Positions 13,685-22,295 of a stretch of 24,414 bases of DNA are shown in pieces. The position numbers and the translations under genes are program-made. Origin of the DNA: a candidate division TA06 bacterium SM23_40. GTDB taxonomy: Bacteria; LJUI01; SM1-40. The stretch covers positions 1-24,414 of the forward strand of contig LJUI01000021.1 in assembly GCA_001303705.1 (NCBI GenBank). The letters are read 5' to 3'. How positions within the stretch are numbered: the stretch's first letter is position 1; every line of letters starts with the position of its first letter. The notes under the pieces are model-generated. The model did not search any database and was not told the origin of the DNA. It saw only the letters and a program-made list of their open reading frames with translations.

Positions 13685-16264
13685 GTGAAGGTTACGATCG
13701 ATCACATTCTTCCGCGTGTAACGAAACCGATTCGGTATCTGGGCGACGAAATTCACTCCGTACACAAGGATCATACCCCGGATCGGCTCAAGGTGGCGCT
13801 CGCCTATCCTGACGTCTACGAGCTCGGCATGTCGAACCTCGGGCTCCAGATCCTCTATCACATCCTCAATCGGAGAGATGATGTAGTCTGTGAACGGGTC
13901 TTTGCGCCCTGGACAGACATGGAGGACGAGATGCGCCGCGGGGGGCTGCCGCTCTTCGCTCTCGAATCGCGGACGCCGATCCGTGAGTTCGACCTGTTCG
14001 GCATCAGCCTCCAGCACGAGCTCGCCTGCACCAACGTGCTCAACCTCCTCGATCTCGCCGGCATACCGCTTCACTGGCGTGACAGAGCACGTACCGATCC
14101 GATCATAGTGGGAGGTGGTCCGTGCGCATTCAACCCCGAGCCCGTCGCTGACTTCTTCGATTGCTTCGCGATTGGTGAGGGCGAGGAGGTTATCGGAGAG
14201 CTCGTGGACGTGGCGAAGGAGTGGCTGGCTACGGGCGATCCGAGAGCAACACTCCACCGTGAACTCGGCCGCCTTTCCGGGGTATACGTTCCGGCGCTCT
14301 TCGATGGTGCGCCGCCCGGCGCGTCGGCCCGATCATCGGAGCCCCGCGCGCGGGTGAGCAGGCGCATCGTAGAGGATCTGCGCCCTGAGTATGCTCCCCT
14401 GCCTCCTATCGTTCCGTTCTGCGAGATAACCCACGACCGCCTCGGGGTCGAGGTAATGAGGGGGTGCACACGGGGGTGCCGCTTCTGCCTTTCCGGCATT
14501 GGATACCGGCCGGTGCGCGAGCGCCCGCTCGAATCGGTCATCGAGATCGCGCGTCGCGGCCTGAGAGAGAGCGGCTGGGACGAGGTCTCGTTCGTCTCTC
14601 TCTCCAGTAGCGACTACTCCCGTCTCGAGGAGCTCGTGGAGCGACTGCCGCACGAGCTCGGAGAAGAACAAGTCGCCATCTCTCTCCCATCTCTGAGGCC
14701 GGACGCCTTCAGCGAGCGCCTCGCCAGGGGGCTGAGCCAGTTCCGCCGCACCGGCCTCACATTTGCGCCAGAATGCGGCTCGTGGCGGCTCGGTGGAGTG
14801 ATCAACAAACAGGTGGGCGAGGACGCGCTCCTCGACGCGATCGCGCACGCGTACACTGCCGGGTGGAGGCAGATCAAACTGTACTTCATGATCGGCCTCC
14901 CCACCGAGACATCTGACGATCTGCAGGGCATCGTCGATCTCACGCGGCGTGCAGCGAAGGTCGGGCGCAAGACGAAGGGCAGACTGAAAGTATCGATCTC
15001 TCCGTTTGTGGCGAAGGCACACACGCCCTTCCAGTGGACCGCGCAGGAAGGCATAGAGGAGATGAGGGAGAAAGAGCTCTTCCTGAGGCGGGCGCTCAGA
15101 TCGCACAACGTGACGGTCAAATGGCGAAGCCCTGAGATATCGTTTCTCGAGGGTGTGCTTGCGCGGGGCGACCGCCAGTTGGTGCGTGTTATCGAGAGGG
15201 CCTGGAGAATGGGGTGCCGATTCGATAAGTGGACTGAGCATTTCCACTACGATCGCTGGGAGCGAGCGTTCTCCGAGGAGGATATCGATCCCACAGCGTA
15301 TCTGCGAGCCAGGCCACTCGATGAGGTTCTCCCGTGGGATCACATCGATATCGGCGTCGCCCGTGCGTTCCTGACCGAGGAGAAGGCCCGCAGCGAGGCG
15401 GGCGACGTCACCCCTGATTGTCGCGAACAGACGTGTGTGCACTGTGGGCTGCCGTGCGAGGCAGAGGGACGCCCGCCCGCGCTCCTCGGGAGCGCGCGAG
15501 AGTCCGCCTTGCCCGCCGCCGAGGCCGAGGCCCCGGCAGCCACCTACGGCAGGCCCAAGAGGCGAGAGTATCGCCGTCCGCAGCCGGTAGCCACCCGGTT
15601 TCGCACGAGATTCAGGAAGACGCGTTCCGCACGTTTCCTCTCTCATCTCGACCTGATGCGGGCGATCATTCGATCAGTCCGCAGAGCGGGGCTGCCGCTG
15701 GCCTACTCGCAGGGATTCCGCCCGCACCCCAGGATATCGTTCGGTCCCCCGCTCGCGGTGGGAATGAGCGGGCAGTCGGAGTTCTTCGATCTCCGGCTGG
15801 GCAGGGGGTACCCGGGGAACATCGCCGCGGCGCTGGCCAAGTGGATGCCGCCCGGCATCGAGGTCGTCGAGGCCAAACCCATCTTCTCAAAGGCGCGCTC
15901 GCTCAGCGGGCTCATCAGCTCTGCCACGTACCGAGTGGAGGGGATTGATCGGGCGACCCTGGAGCGCATCGAGCCGAGGCTGGAGGAGATGATGGCCTGC
16001 GAGAGGATCGTGGTGAAACGCGTGACAGAGGGAGAAGCATCCGAGATCGACATCCGTCCCTACCTCAGCTCGCTACGTCTGGTCGATGGATCAGCGCTGG
16101 AGATGACGCTGAGATTCACACCCACGGGCACAGCGAGGCCGACTGAGGTCCTTACGGAGGTAATGGCGCGCGGTACCATCGATATCGCAGGTCTCCGCAT
16201 CGAGAGGACCGACTTGTCCGTGGAATGGGATGGGGAGGCGCGATCTCCCATGGACTTCATCTAG
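13685..16264 (+). CDS. Fused radical SAM (TIGR03960-like) and radical SAM-linked DUF2344 (TIGR03936-like) protein
   Basis: The 859-residue protein has an N-terminal region like the B12-binding-domain radical SAM family (KVALAYPDVYELGMSNLGLQ near 38, IIVGGGPCAFNPEPVADFF near 140). A radical SAM core follows, with the CxxxCxxC cluster C261-C265-C268 (MRGCTRGCRFC), and then a Cys-rich end C579, C584, C587, C591 that could bind metal. After a linker (about 593-628) comes a DUF2344 domain (about 630-859) starting at RFRTRFRKTRSARFLSHLDLMR. In many bacteria these are two adjacent genes next to rng. Here they are one protein, supporting a shared, still uncertain function thought to involve RNA or ribosome maturation. 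The start is GTG 13685 after a GGAGAGG ribosome site, 34 bp past the previous gene. Confidence 0.9.
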   Translation: MKVTIDHILPRVTKPIRYLGDEIHSVHKDHTPDRLKVALAYPDVYELGMSNLGLQILYHILNRRDDVVCERVFAPWTDMEDEMRRGGLPLFALESRTPIREFDLFGISLQHELACTNVLNLLDLAGIPLHWRDRARTDPIIVGGGPCAFNPEPVADFFDCFAIGEGEEVIGELVDVAKEWLATGDPRATLHRELGRLSGVYVPALFDGAPPGASARSSEPRARVSRRIVEDLRPEYAPLPPIVPFCEITHDRLGVEVMRGCTRGCRFCLSGIGYRPVRERPLESVIEIARRGLRESGWDEVSFVSLSSSDYSRLEELVERLPHELGEEQVAISLPSLRPDAFSERLARGLSQFRRTGLTFAPECGSWRLGGVINKQVGEDALLDAIAHAYTAGWRQIKLYFMIGLPTETSDDLQGIVDLTRRAAKVGRKTKGRLKVSISPFVAKAHTPFQWTAQEGIEEMREKELFLRRALRSHNVTVKWRSPEISFLEGVLARGDRQLVRVIERAWRMGCRFDKWTEHFHYDRWERAFSEEDIDPTAYLRARPLDEVLPWDHIDIGVARAFLTEEKARSEAGDVTPDCREQTCVHCGLPCEAEGRPPALLGSARESALPAAEAEAPAATYGRPKRREYRRPQPVATRFRTRFRKTRSARFLSHLDLMRAIIRSVRRAGLPLAYSQGFRPHPRISFGPPLAVGMSGQSEFFDLRLGRGYPGNIAAALAKWMPPGIEVVEAKPIFSKARSLSGLISSATYRVEGIDRATLERIEPRLEEMMACERIVVKRVTEGEASEIDIRPYLSSLRLVDGSALEMTLRFTPTGTARPTEVLTEVMARGTIDIAGLRIERTDLSVEWDGEARSPMDFI

Positions 16265-16555
16265 GAGATCTCCCTCAGCCGTTCGGCAGGCCTTGCGCCG
16301 ACGGTCAGAATCAGCTTTACTTGATATGAACCCAGTTGGATTCCGCTGCGTACCCGATTCTTCTGGTCTTGAGGAGAGGGATATGCTACGCGCCACGGGG
16401 TAGCTCGGGAGGCCGGCAGACGAGATCGGCCCGCGGGTCGTGAGGAGGGGGAGAGCGGATGAAGCCCCCTGCGGGGTGCACGAGATGGCGCCCCGTGTGG
16501 GCGGCTCTGCCCCGGCGCTTCAGGGTGTGCGGCGGAACGAAAGGGAGAAGGAAGC
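16265..16555 (+). other. Gap between the radical SAM gene and rng
   Basis: This 291-base gap holds no convincing gene or known RNA. A 10-bp perfect palindrome, GGAGATCTCC (16264-16273), overlaps the preceding stop. A weak -35-like TTGCGC lies near 16294 with a poorly matched -10 about 17 bases later, so an rng promoter here is only a guess. RNase E/G mRNAs are often autoregulated through their leader, so the untranslated region could matter. Confidence 0.4.
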
Positions 16556-18079
16556 GTGCATACATCTATCATCGTCAATGCCGACACCAGCGAGACGAGG
16601 ATTGCCATCCTCGAGGATCAGCGCTTGGTGGAGCTGTACATCGAGAGGGTTGAGCAGAAGCGCATGGTGGGGGACATCTACAAGGGTAGGGTTGTATCGA
16701 TCCTCCCCGGGCTTCGTGCCGCCTTCGTCGACATCGCCACTGAACGCAATGCGTTCCTGCCGCTTGCGGATGTGACTCAAGAGCTCCTCGAACTCGAGGG
16801 TATGGATGACATCGAGATCGAGGAGAAAGGAAGCAGGCGCGCGCCGATTGCTGCGGAACGCCTGAAGGAGGGACAGGAGGTTCTCGTCCAGGTCTCGAAG
16901 GAGACGATGGGAACCAAAGGTCCGCGTGTGACCTCCTACGTCTCGCTGCCGGGACGGTATGTCGTTCTGATGCCCGGTGTCGAACATATAGGGATCTCGC
17001 GACGTATCAGTGACCGCGAGGAACGGGACCGCCTGCGGAACATCGTGGCGAACCTGCGGCCGAAGGGGATGGGTCTCATCGTAAGGACGGCGGCCGAAGG
17101 CCACAAGGCCGCAGACTTTCGTTCAGATGTCCGCTCGCTCGTCCGGCAGTGGAACAAGATAAAGAAAGGTGCGGAGAAGAAGAAGGCTCCTTCCCTGATC
17201 CACAAGGATATCGGGCTGACACTCAAGCTGATCCGCGATCTCTTCACTCCCGAAGTGAACGAGCTGATCATCGACTCGAAGGACGAGTACAAACAGGTCG
17301 TCTCCTATGTCAACGCCGTCTCACGGCACCTCAGACCCAGGGTGCATCTGTACCAGGGCGATATCCCCATCTTCGAGAGCCACGGCGTCGAGGCTCAGAT
17401 CGAGAAGGCCCTGGAGCGCAAAGTCTGGCTGAAGACGGGCGGGTACATCACGGTCGATCAGACCGAGGCGCTCGCGGCCATAGATGTCAATACCGGCCGG
17501 TTCTCCAAGGAGCGCGACCCCGAGAAGATGATCCTGAAGACGAATACGGAGGCGGCGCGCGAGATCGCACGGCAGCTGAGGCTGAGAGATGTGGGAGGGA
17601 TCATCGTCATCGACTTCATCGATATGGTCAGGGAGGAGAACAAGCGGAAGGTGCTGAACGAGCTGAAGACGGCGCTCAAGCGCGATCGGTCGCGCACGAA
17701 GGCACTGCGGGTGAGCGACCTCGGGCTGATAGAGATGACCCGGGAGCGCGCCCGCCCCAGTCTCCTCCACACCTTCAGCGATCCCTGCCCGACCTGTGAC
17801 GGGACCGGCCGGGTACTCTCCAAGCTGACGGTGGCTCTCAAAATCGAACGGTGGCTGCGGCATGCGGGCCCGGAGCTGGTCAAGAAGCGGATTCAGCTCA
17901 GAACTCATCCGACCCTCGCCGACTATCTGAGTATTGAGCGAGTGGAGACGCTCTCGGAAATTGCCCGCCTCCATCAAATTGGGGTTGTGGTAAAGGGCGA
18001 TCCTTCTTATAGTATAGAAGACTTCCGCGTCTTCCTGCTCGACGTGAGCAAGGACATCACGGAGGAGTATGAGGCGTAG
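16556..18079 (+). CDS. rng: Ribonuclease G/E family endoribonuclease
   Basis: The 507-residue length fits RNase G (no long C-terminal degradosome scaffold). Domains: an S1-type RNA-binding domain at about 35-125 (VGDIYKGRVVSILPGLRAAFVDI), the 5'-sensor/RNase H-like core, then the DNase I-like catalytic region. The Mg-binding aspartates are D310 in AAIDVNTGRF and D353 in VIDFIDM. The Zn-link CPTC lies at 411-414, used for dimerisation. Known role: 5'-monophosphate-stimulated cleavage of rRNA precursors and mRNAs in the cytoplasm. The start is GTG 16556 after GGGAGAAGG; HTSIIVNADTSETRIAIL fits the family N terminus. The upstream radical SAM/DUF2344 neighbour is typical of rng. The usual downstream rplU-rpmA genes are absent; a HEAT-repeat gene follows after 105 bp. 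Confidence 0.95.
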   Translation: MHTSIIVNADTSETRIAILEDQRLVELYIERVEQKRMVGDIYKGRVVSILPGLRAAFVDIATERNAFLPLADVTQELLELEGMDDIEIEEKGSRRAPIAAERLKEGQEVLVQVSKETMGTKGPRVTSYVSLPGRYVVLMPGVEHIGISRRISDREERDRLRNIVANLRPKGMGLIVRTAAEGHKAADFRSDVRSLVRQWNKIKKGAEKKKAPSLIHKDIGLTLKLIRDLFTPEVNELIIDSKDEYKQVVSYVNAVSRHLRPRVHLYQGDIPIFESHGVEAQIEKALERKVWLKTGGYITVDQTEALAAIDVNTGRFSKERDPEKMILKTNTEAAREIARQLRLRDVGGIIVIDFIDMVREENKRKVLNELKTALKRDRSRTKALRVSDLGLIEMTRERARPSLLHTFSDPCPTCDGTGRVLSKLTVALKIERWLRHAGPELVKKRIQLRTHPTLADYLSIERVETLSEIARLHQIGVVVKGDPSYSIEDFRVFLLDVSKDITEEYEA

Positions 18080-18184
18080 CTGGCGCTCCGCTCTGTCCGG
18101 ATTCTGCGGCCGGCCGCGCGCCCGCTCGCCCTTGGGCTCTTGTGGGAGGGTGGATTGCCCGCTATCCTTGCAGGGAGCCACCCA

Positions 18185-19969
18185 ATGGCCCAGAACGGAT
18201 CGACATCGGGTACCGATGTTACACTCTCTCCTGGCGACGGCCGCCCGTCGCCGGACGAGCCCCCGCAGACCGACCTGGATGGCCGGCGGCAGGAAACCGG
18301 CGATATCCGTGCCCTTGTCCAGGCGCTGATGAGGGCGTTCTCATCTCTCCTCTCCTATCCCTCGAATAGCCGTGTTCTCGTCAAGCAGAAGGAGGCTCTC
18401 GCGGCTCTCTTCGACCGGCACCTCAGTACGCACGACGACCTCCGGCTGACCCTCTCGGAGGAAGGATTCCACGCCGAGGGGGTATCCCTCCCGTCACATC
18501 AGAGACGCGCTGTCACGCTTCCCTTCCTGCTCTTCACCGGCGGCCTGCGGGAGATCATCTTCCACGTCGGCATCGATGCTGAGGAATTGTGGTCGTTCCT
18601 CGACGCAGTGCGAACGTGCGCCACACTGCCGGAGGATGACAGGGATGTGGAGAGCCTGCTGTGGGAGCGAGAGTTCGCCAATATCGAATATGTCGCTGTC
18701 GAGGAGCTGGAGACCGAGGGGGCGGGCGAGATCGAAGGGTGGTTCCGTGAACTGGAACTCCCCACCCTTGCGGCGAAAGAGAACGTGCCCCTGACGCATC
18801 TGGACGCCTCGGAGCTCGTCTCGTTCAAGGCGAGGTTGGTGCAGAGCGGTGGGGTGGGTCGGGATGCCCTTGACGTGGAGCCGGCCGAGGGGATCTCCGA
18901 GTTCATGGTCTGGAACGACCGTGATCTCGAGCAGATCGAACAGATAACCGACCGGACTCAGCTGCAGAGCACCCCGCAGCAGGCAGTCGATCTGCTGTCT
19001 GATATCCTCGAGCTCGAGGAAGTGGAAGAGAGGTGGACCGACATCATACATCTCATGGATGGGTATTATCGGGAGCTCATCCAGCGGCGTGACTTCCCGA
19101 GCGCGGTCCAGTTGATCGGACGTCTGAGGAAGATGGCGGCAGGCCAGGAAGCCGCCGCGGCCAGGGCCCAGACCGCACTCGAGAGACTACTGGCTCCGGC
19201 GGGAAGGGAGACGATACGGGAGACACTTGCCCAGGGGTTTGTGCCTGATATCGCCGCGCTGGAGCAGTTCCTGAGAACGATCGGGCCGGAAGTGATTCCC
19301 CAGCTCTGTGCTGCCCTCTCTATGAGCGCCGATAATAAGACACGCGAATCTCTGGCGGAGATGGTATTGAAACTGGCCGATGGGAACGCAAACCTCATCA
19401 TTCCCGTAGCAAAGGAATCGCCGCCGCAGGTGATTCTCGAGATCGTTCCCCTTCTGGGCCGCATCCCGACCGCCGATGCCCTGCGGGGCCTCGGTCTGCT
19501 CGCGCGGCATTCCGATTCGAGGGTCCGGTTGGCGGCCGTCGCCGAGCTGGTGAAGCGCGCCGAGCCGGATGCAGCTCGTCACCTCGTTCGTTGTCTCAGT
19601 GACGAGAACCTCGAGGTCCGGCTCAGAGCACTCTCCCGCCTATCTATGCTGAATGATGAGGGAGCGCTCTGGCAGGTCGTGGGCATGGTCGAGCACGCGA
19701 GCTTCTACCGGCGAAACAGATTGGAGCAGATGGCGCTCATCGAGGCGCTCGACCGGTGGAAGTGGGAAGGGGCAGTGGGGGTCCTCACTCAGCTCCTCCT
19801 GCGTCGCAGAGGTCTAGGAGGGCAGGATTATGAGCCCGTTCGGTGGAAGGCGGCGATGGCCCTGCGAAGCATCGGCACTGAGCCGGCGCGGAATGTCCTG
19901 GATCGCGGTGCACGGAGCTGGCGCAAGAGCGTGCGCCGGGCGTGTAGACGGGCTTTACAGGAGACCTAA
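18185..19969 (+). CDS. HEAT-repeat protein with an N-terminal module shared with the next gene
   Basis: The 594-residue protein has no signal peptide or membrane helix. Residues 1-40 are low-complexity and polar. Residues about 41-178 form an alpha/beta-looking module ending in FHVGIDAEELWSFLDAVRT. Residues about 200-330 are acidic and helical (DILELEEVEERWTDIIHLMDGYYREL). From about 330 to the end, helical hairpins resemble HEAT/armadillo repeats, clearest in LARHSDSRVRLAAVAELVKR and LSDENLEVRLRALSRLS. The last 25 residues are very basic (RSWRKSVRRACRRALQ). I chose ATG 18185 (GGGAG 7 bases upstream); the frame is open to GTG 18140. It lies 5 bp before the HD-GYP gene, whose ribosome site is inside its end, so the two are translationally coupled. 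Function unknown; probably a protein-interaction scaffold for the HD-GYP partner. Confidence 0.82.
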   Translation: MAQNGSTSGTDVTLSPGDGRPSPDEPPQTDLDGRRQETGDIRALVQALMRAFSSLLSYPSNSRVLVKQKEALAALFDRHLSTHDDLRLTLSEEGFHAEGVSLPSHQRRAVTLPFLLFTGGLREIIFHVGIDAEELWSFLDAVRTCATLPEDDRDVESLLWEREFANIEYVAVEELETEGAGEIEGWFRELELPTLAAKENVPLTHLDASELVSFKARLVQSGGVGRDALDVEPAEGISEFMVWNDRDLEQIEQITDRTQLQSTPQQAVDLLSDILELEEVEERWTDIIHLMDGYYRELIQRRDFPSAVQLIGRLRKMAAGQEAAAARAQTALERLLAPAGRETIRETLAQGFVPDIAALEQFLRTIGPEVIPQLCAALSMSADNKTRESLAEMVLKLADGNANLIIPVAKESPPQVILEIVPLLGRIPTADALRGLGLLARHSDSRVRLAAVAELVKRAEPDAARHLVRCLSDENLEVRLRALSRLSMLNDEGALWQVVGMVEHASFYRRNRLEQMALIEALDRWKWEGAVGVLTQLLLRRRGLGGQDYEPVRWKAAMALRSIGTEPARNVLDRGARSWRKSVRRACRRALQET

Positions 19970-19974
19970 TACCG

Positions 19975-21525
19975 ATGGAAGAGAAGGACGAGATCCGCTC
20001 ACACGAAGATGAGTCGACAGAGGGCACCGGGAACAGAGCTCCGGGTTCCTCCTCGGCGGGGTTCGATACGGACTGGGAGAAGCGGATGGTGCAGTGGGGG
20101 CGTGACCTTCTGCGCCGGTTCTATGGAGCGAGCAGAGTTGCCCAGATCTACGATCCGTCGAACGTAACGTTCAAAAGACATATGGACTCCTTCTACGGGG
20201 CCATTCAGGAATTCATCGCCCTCGAATCGGACGTTCAGTTCCGCGTCGCATGGCTCAGTCTCTTCCTCAATGGGGTCCGGATAAAGACGGATTTCAGCAG
20301 CTTCGCTGCGTTCAAGTTCCTGGTTGACGAGTTCTGCCGGCGCGGGATCGGTGCGATCACGTTCAAGAGCGGGTTGGATGCAGAGGAACTCACGGCGTTC
20401 CTTCGGCTCTTCAGCCTGGGAGGAAAAGAGGAGAGCGGGGCATACGCTAACTTCGTCGCAGCGCTCCAGAAGAACAACATTTCTCATGTGGTAATCTCCG
20501 AGGCAGGGGAGGGAGGGCGCAGGAAGGTAGAAGATCAGGGGGACCGCGCCGCGGCCCGATCCGCGTTTCTCTTGACCATGGGTCATCTGAAGCGTGTGGT
20601 GGCGCGGATCGAGGGTGGTGAACCGGCTAATATCCGGGGCGCACGACGGGCAGTGGAGTCGGTCGTCGAGTGCGTCGATCGGGATGAGTGCTACATGCTC
20701 GGCCTCACGGTGATCAAGAATTATGTCAACTATCGTCTCAACCACTCAGTGAATGTCTGCATCCTCTCGGTCGCCATGGGTCGGCGCCTCGGGCTCGACA
20801 GAAAGTCGCTCAGAGACCTGGGGATCGCTGCGCTGTTCCATGATATCGGGACCCTCGATGTGCCGGATGAGATATTGAGCAAGCCCGAGACCCTCACGGC
20901 CGAGGAATTCACGGCCGTCACGCGGCACACCCTCAGGGGCGCTGAGATGATAACGCGGCTGAAGGGCGTGTCCCAGGTGCCGATTGCCGCGATGGCGGTC
21001 ACGCTCCAGCATCATCTCCATCTGGATCTGTCGGGGTATCCACGTATCGAGCGAGAGTACGAGGTCTGCCCGTTCGCCAGGATCGTGGCTATCGCCGACT
21101 ACTACGACGCCATGACGAGCGAGCGGCCGTACCGCAGCCGGCCGGTCCGCCCTGACAAGACGATCGCCCACATGCTGAAAGGAGCGGGGAAACAGTTCGA
21201 TCTTCTCCTGCTCAAGGTCTTCGTTCAGATGATGGGAGCATATCCCGTGGGTAGCCTCGTCCTCCTCGATACGGGAGAACTGGCGGTGGTGGTCGCTCCC
21301 AACCCGGAGCCGGAGCTGTGGGCGCGGCCCAGGGTAAGGATCGTTCGCGACGCCGACGGCAACCTCTGTCAGAAGACGATCGACGTCAACCTCGACGAGA
21401 CCGACCCGATTGCCAGTCGTCCCCTGCGGAATATCGTCAAGGCGACCGACCCCGCTGACTATGCCATCGACCTCCCCCGCGTCATGCTCCACGGCATGAT
21501 GGTACAGGAAGTCGCCGCCCGATAG
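19975..21525 (+). CDS. HD-GYP-type phosphodiesterase-like protein with a novel N-terminal module
   Basis: This 516-residue soluble protein has an N-terminal module (about 35-178) resembling that of the HEAT protein upstream, ending in TFKSGLDAEELTAFLRLFSLGG. The HD-GYP domain spans about 245-430: H257 in NHSVNVCILS, H289-D290 in ALFHDIGTLDVPDEIL, HH346-347 in LQHHLHLDLSGYP, and the late metal Asp in VAIADYYDAMTSERPYR. Canonical domains read HDIGK and HHExxDGxGYP; here the Lys is Thr, the Glu is Leu and the Gly after Asp is Leu. Metal ligands look intact but activity may be altered. Known role of the family: hydrolysis of c-di-GMP (or cGAMP) to GMP. A further C-terminal domain (about 420-516) is unassigned. 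Ribosome site AGGAG (19959-19963) lies in the preceding gene. Confidence 0.9.
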   Translation: MEEKDEIRSHEDESTEGTGNRAPGSSSAGFDTDWEKRMVQWGRDLLRRFYGASRVAQIYDPSNVTFKRHMDSFYGAIQEFIALESDVQFRVAWLSLFLNGVRIKTDFSSFAAFKFLVDEFCRRGIGAITFKSGLDAEELTAFLRLFSLGGKEESGAYANFVAALQKNNISHVVISEAGEGGRRKVEDQGDRAAARSAFLLTMGHLKRVVARIEGGEPANIRGARRAVESVVECVDRDECYMLGLTVIKNYVNYRLNHSVNVCILSVAMGRRLGLDRKSLRDLGIAALFHDIGTLDVPDEILSKPETLTAEEFTAVTRHTLRGAEMITRLKGVSQVPIAAMAVTLQHHLHLDLSGYPRIEREYEVCPFARIVAIADYYDAMTSERPYRSRPVRPDKTIAHMLKGAGKQFDLLLLKVFVQMMGAYPVGSLVLLDTGELAVVVAPNPEPELWARPRVRIVRDADGNLCQKTIDVNLDETDPIASRPLRNIVKATDPADYAIDLPRVMLHGMMVQEVAAR

Positions 21526-21631
21526 GGAATGCATCCCCGTGCAACTGAGTATGACCGGGCGTGCGGCGGGGCGAATATGGCGCCCGAACGGGCAACGCCG
21601 GGTGAGTCACTCTCTTCGCGCTCCTTTCCCC

Positions 21632-21661
21632 TTTACACGGTGCGGCTCAACTCTATATAAT
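21632..21661 (+). promoter_or_regulatory. Strong sigma70 promoter upstream of tRNA-Leu
   Basis: TTTACA at 21632-21637 and a perfect TATAAT at 21656-21661 are separated by 18 bases. The predicted start is near 21668, about 187 bases before the tRNA. The stretch 21526-21631 before it holds no gene that I can recognise. This is the best -10 box in the window, as expected for a stable RNA gene. Confidence 0.75.
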
Positions 21662-21668
21662 GCATGCT

Positions 21669-21808
21669 AGATCGGCATCCCGTGATGCCGATTATCATGA
21701 TGTCCGTGAGGCCGGCATTCCGTGATGCTGGCGAGATCGGCATGGTGTGGTGCCGGCGAGATCGGCACGCTGCGATGCTGAAGAGGCCGGCATCTCAGTC
21801 GGGACAAT
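21669..21808. repeat. Degenerate 25-bp tandem array between promoter and tRNA
   Basis: Units begin with AGATCGGCAT or AGGCCGGCAT at 21709, 21734, 21759 and 21784, spaced exactly 25 bp. A further unit starts at 21669 with a degenerate stretch between. The typical unit is AGATCGGCAT followed by a GTG(A/G)TGCCGGCG-like half. The first unit starts at the predicted transcription start, so the array makes up most of the pre-tRNA leader. Confidence 0.8.
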
Positions 21809-21854
21809 AGCCGGGACAATACCGGCATCCAGATCACAGAAAGAGTCCATATTC

Positions 21855-21942
21855 GCCGGGGTGGCGGAAATGGCAGACGCGCCAGCTTGAGGGGCTGGTG
21901 GGAGTAATTCCTGTAGGGGTTCAAATCCCCTCCCCGGCACCA
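21855..21942 (+). tRNA. tRNA-Leu, anticodon GAG
   Basis: All arms can be drawn: acceptor GCCGGGG with CCCCGGC (21855-21861 and 21932-21938), D arm 21864-21880, anticodon stem CCAGC/GCTGG around loop TTGAGGG with anticodon GAG at 21889-21891, a long class II variable arm (21899-21914), and T arm AGGGG-TTCAAAT-CCCCT at 21915-21931. The discriminator A and CCA end are encoded (21939-21942). The long variable arm and A73 agree with leucine. It would read CUC and CUU codons. Confidence 0.97.
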
Positions 21943-21953
21943 TTCTTGCATGT

Positions 21954-21984
21954 CGCTGTCGCAGAGGGAGTTAGAGCGACAGCG
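21954..21984 (+). other. Hairpin just downstream of tRNA-Leu
   Basis: CGCTGTCGC (21954-21962) pairs perfectly with GCGACAGCG (21976-21984) around a 13-base loop, starting 12 bases after the tRNA CCA. No T-tract follows. It may guide 3'-end processing or stop the transcript. Confidence 0.5.
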
Positions 21985-22050
21985 CGAGTGCGAGTCATAC
22001 AGGGGCGCTGATCGAGGGCCGGGCAGGTACGGCGGCCAGGGACGTTACCC

Positions 22051-22094
22051 AAAGGAGCACCGGATGCGGATGGACTCCGGGACCGGGCTCCTTT
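22051..22094 (+). terminator. Terminator-like hairpin after tRNA-Leu
   Basis: AAAGGAGC (22051-22058) pairs perfectly with GCTCCTTT (22087-22094), with further CCGG/CCGG pairing possible inside. The stem ends in TTT followed by AACCTT, so the T-tract is short. It could end the tRNA transcript. From here to 22295 I see no gene, only GC-rich sequence. Confidence 0.35.
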
Positions 22095-22295
22095 AACCTT
22101 GCATCGGGCGGCCGGACAGGGGCGCTCGCTGCGAACGCCTGAACGCCGCTGAAGGCGGGGCATGAGCCAGGCGTTCCGGCTTCTGGCGTAGCCGGCTGAT
22201 GCGACACCGATGGGCCGCGGTCTCTGCGCGAGTCTGCTGCGCCCTGCTGTGTGCCCGTGCGGCACGTGCCCTGCAGCGGCCTTGGAATACCGGAC

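Noticed and set aside
14333-15646. Minus-strand 437-residue frame
   Set aside because: It is entirely antisense to the radical SAM gene, which has clear catalytic motifs; high GC makes such shadow frames common.
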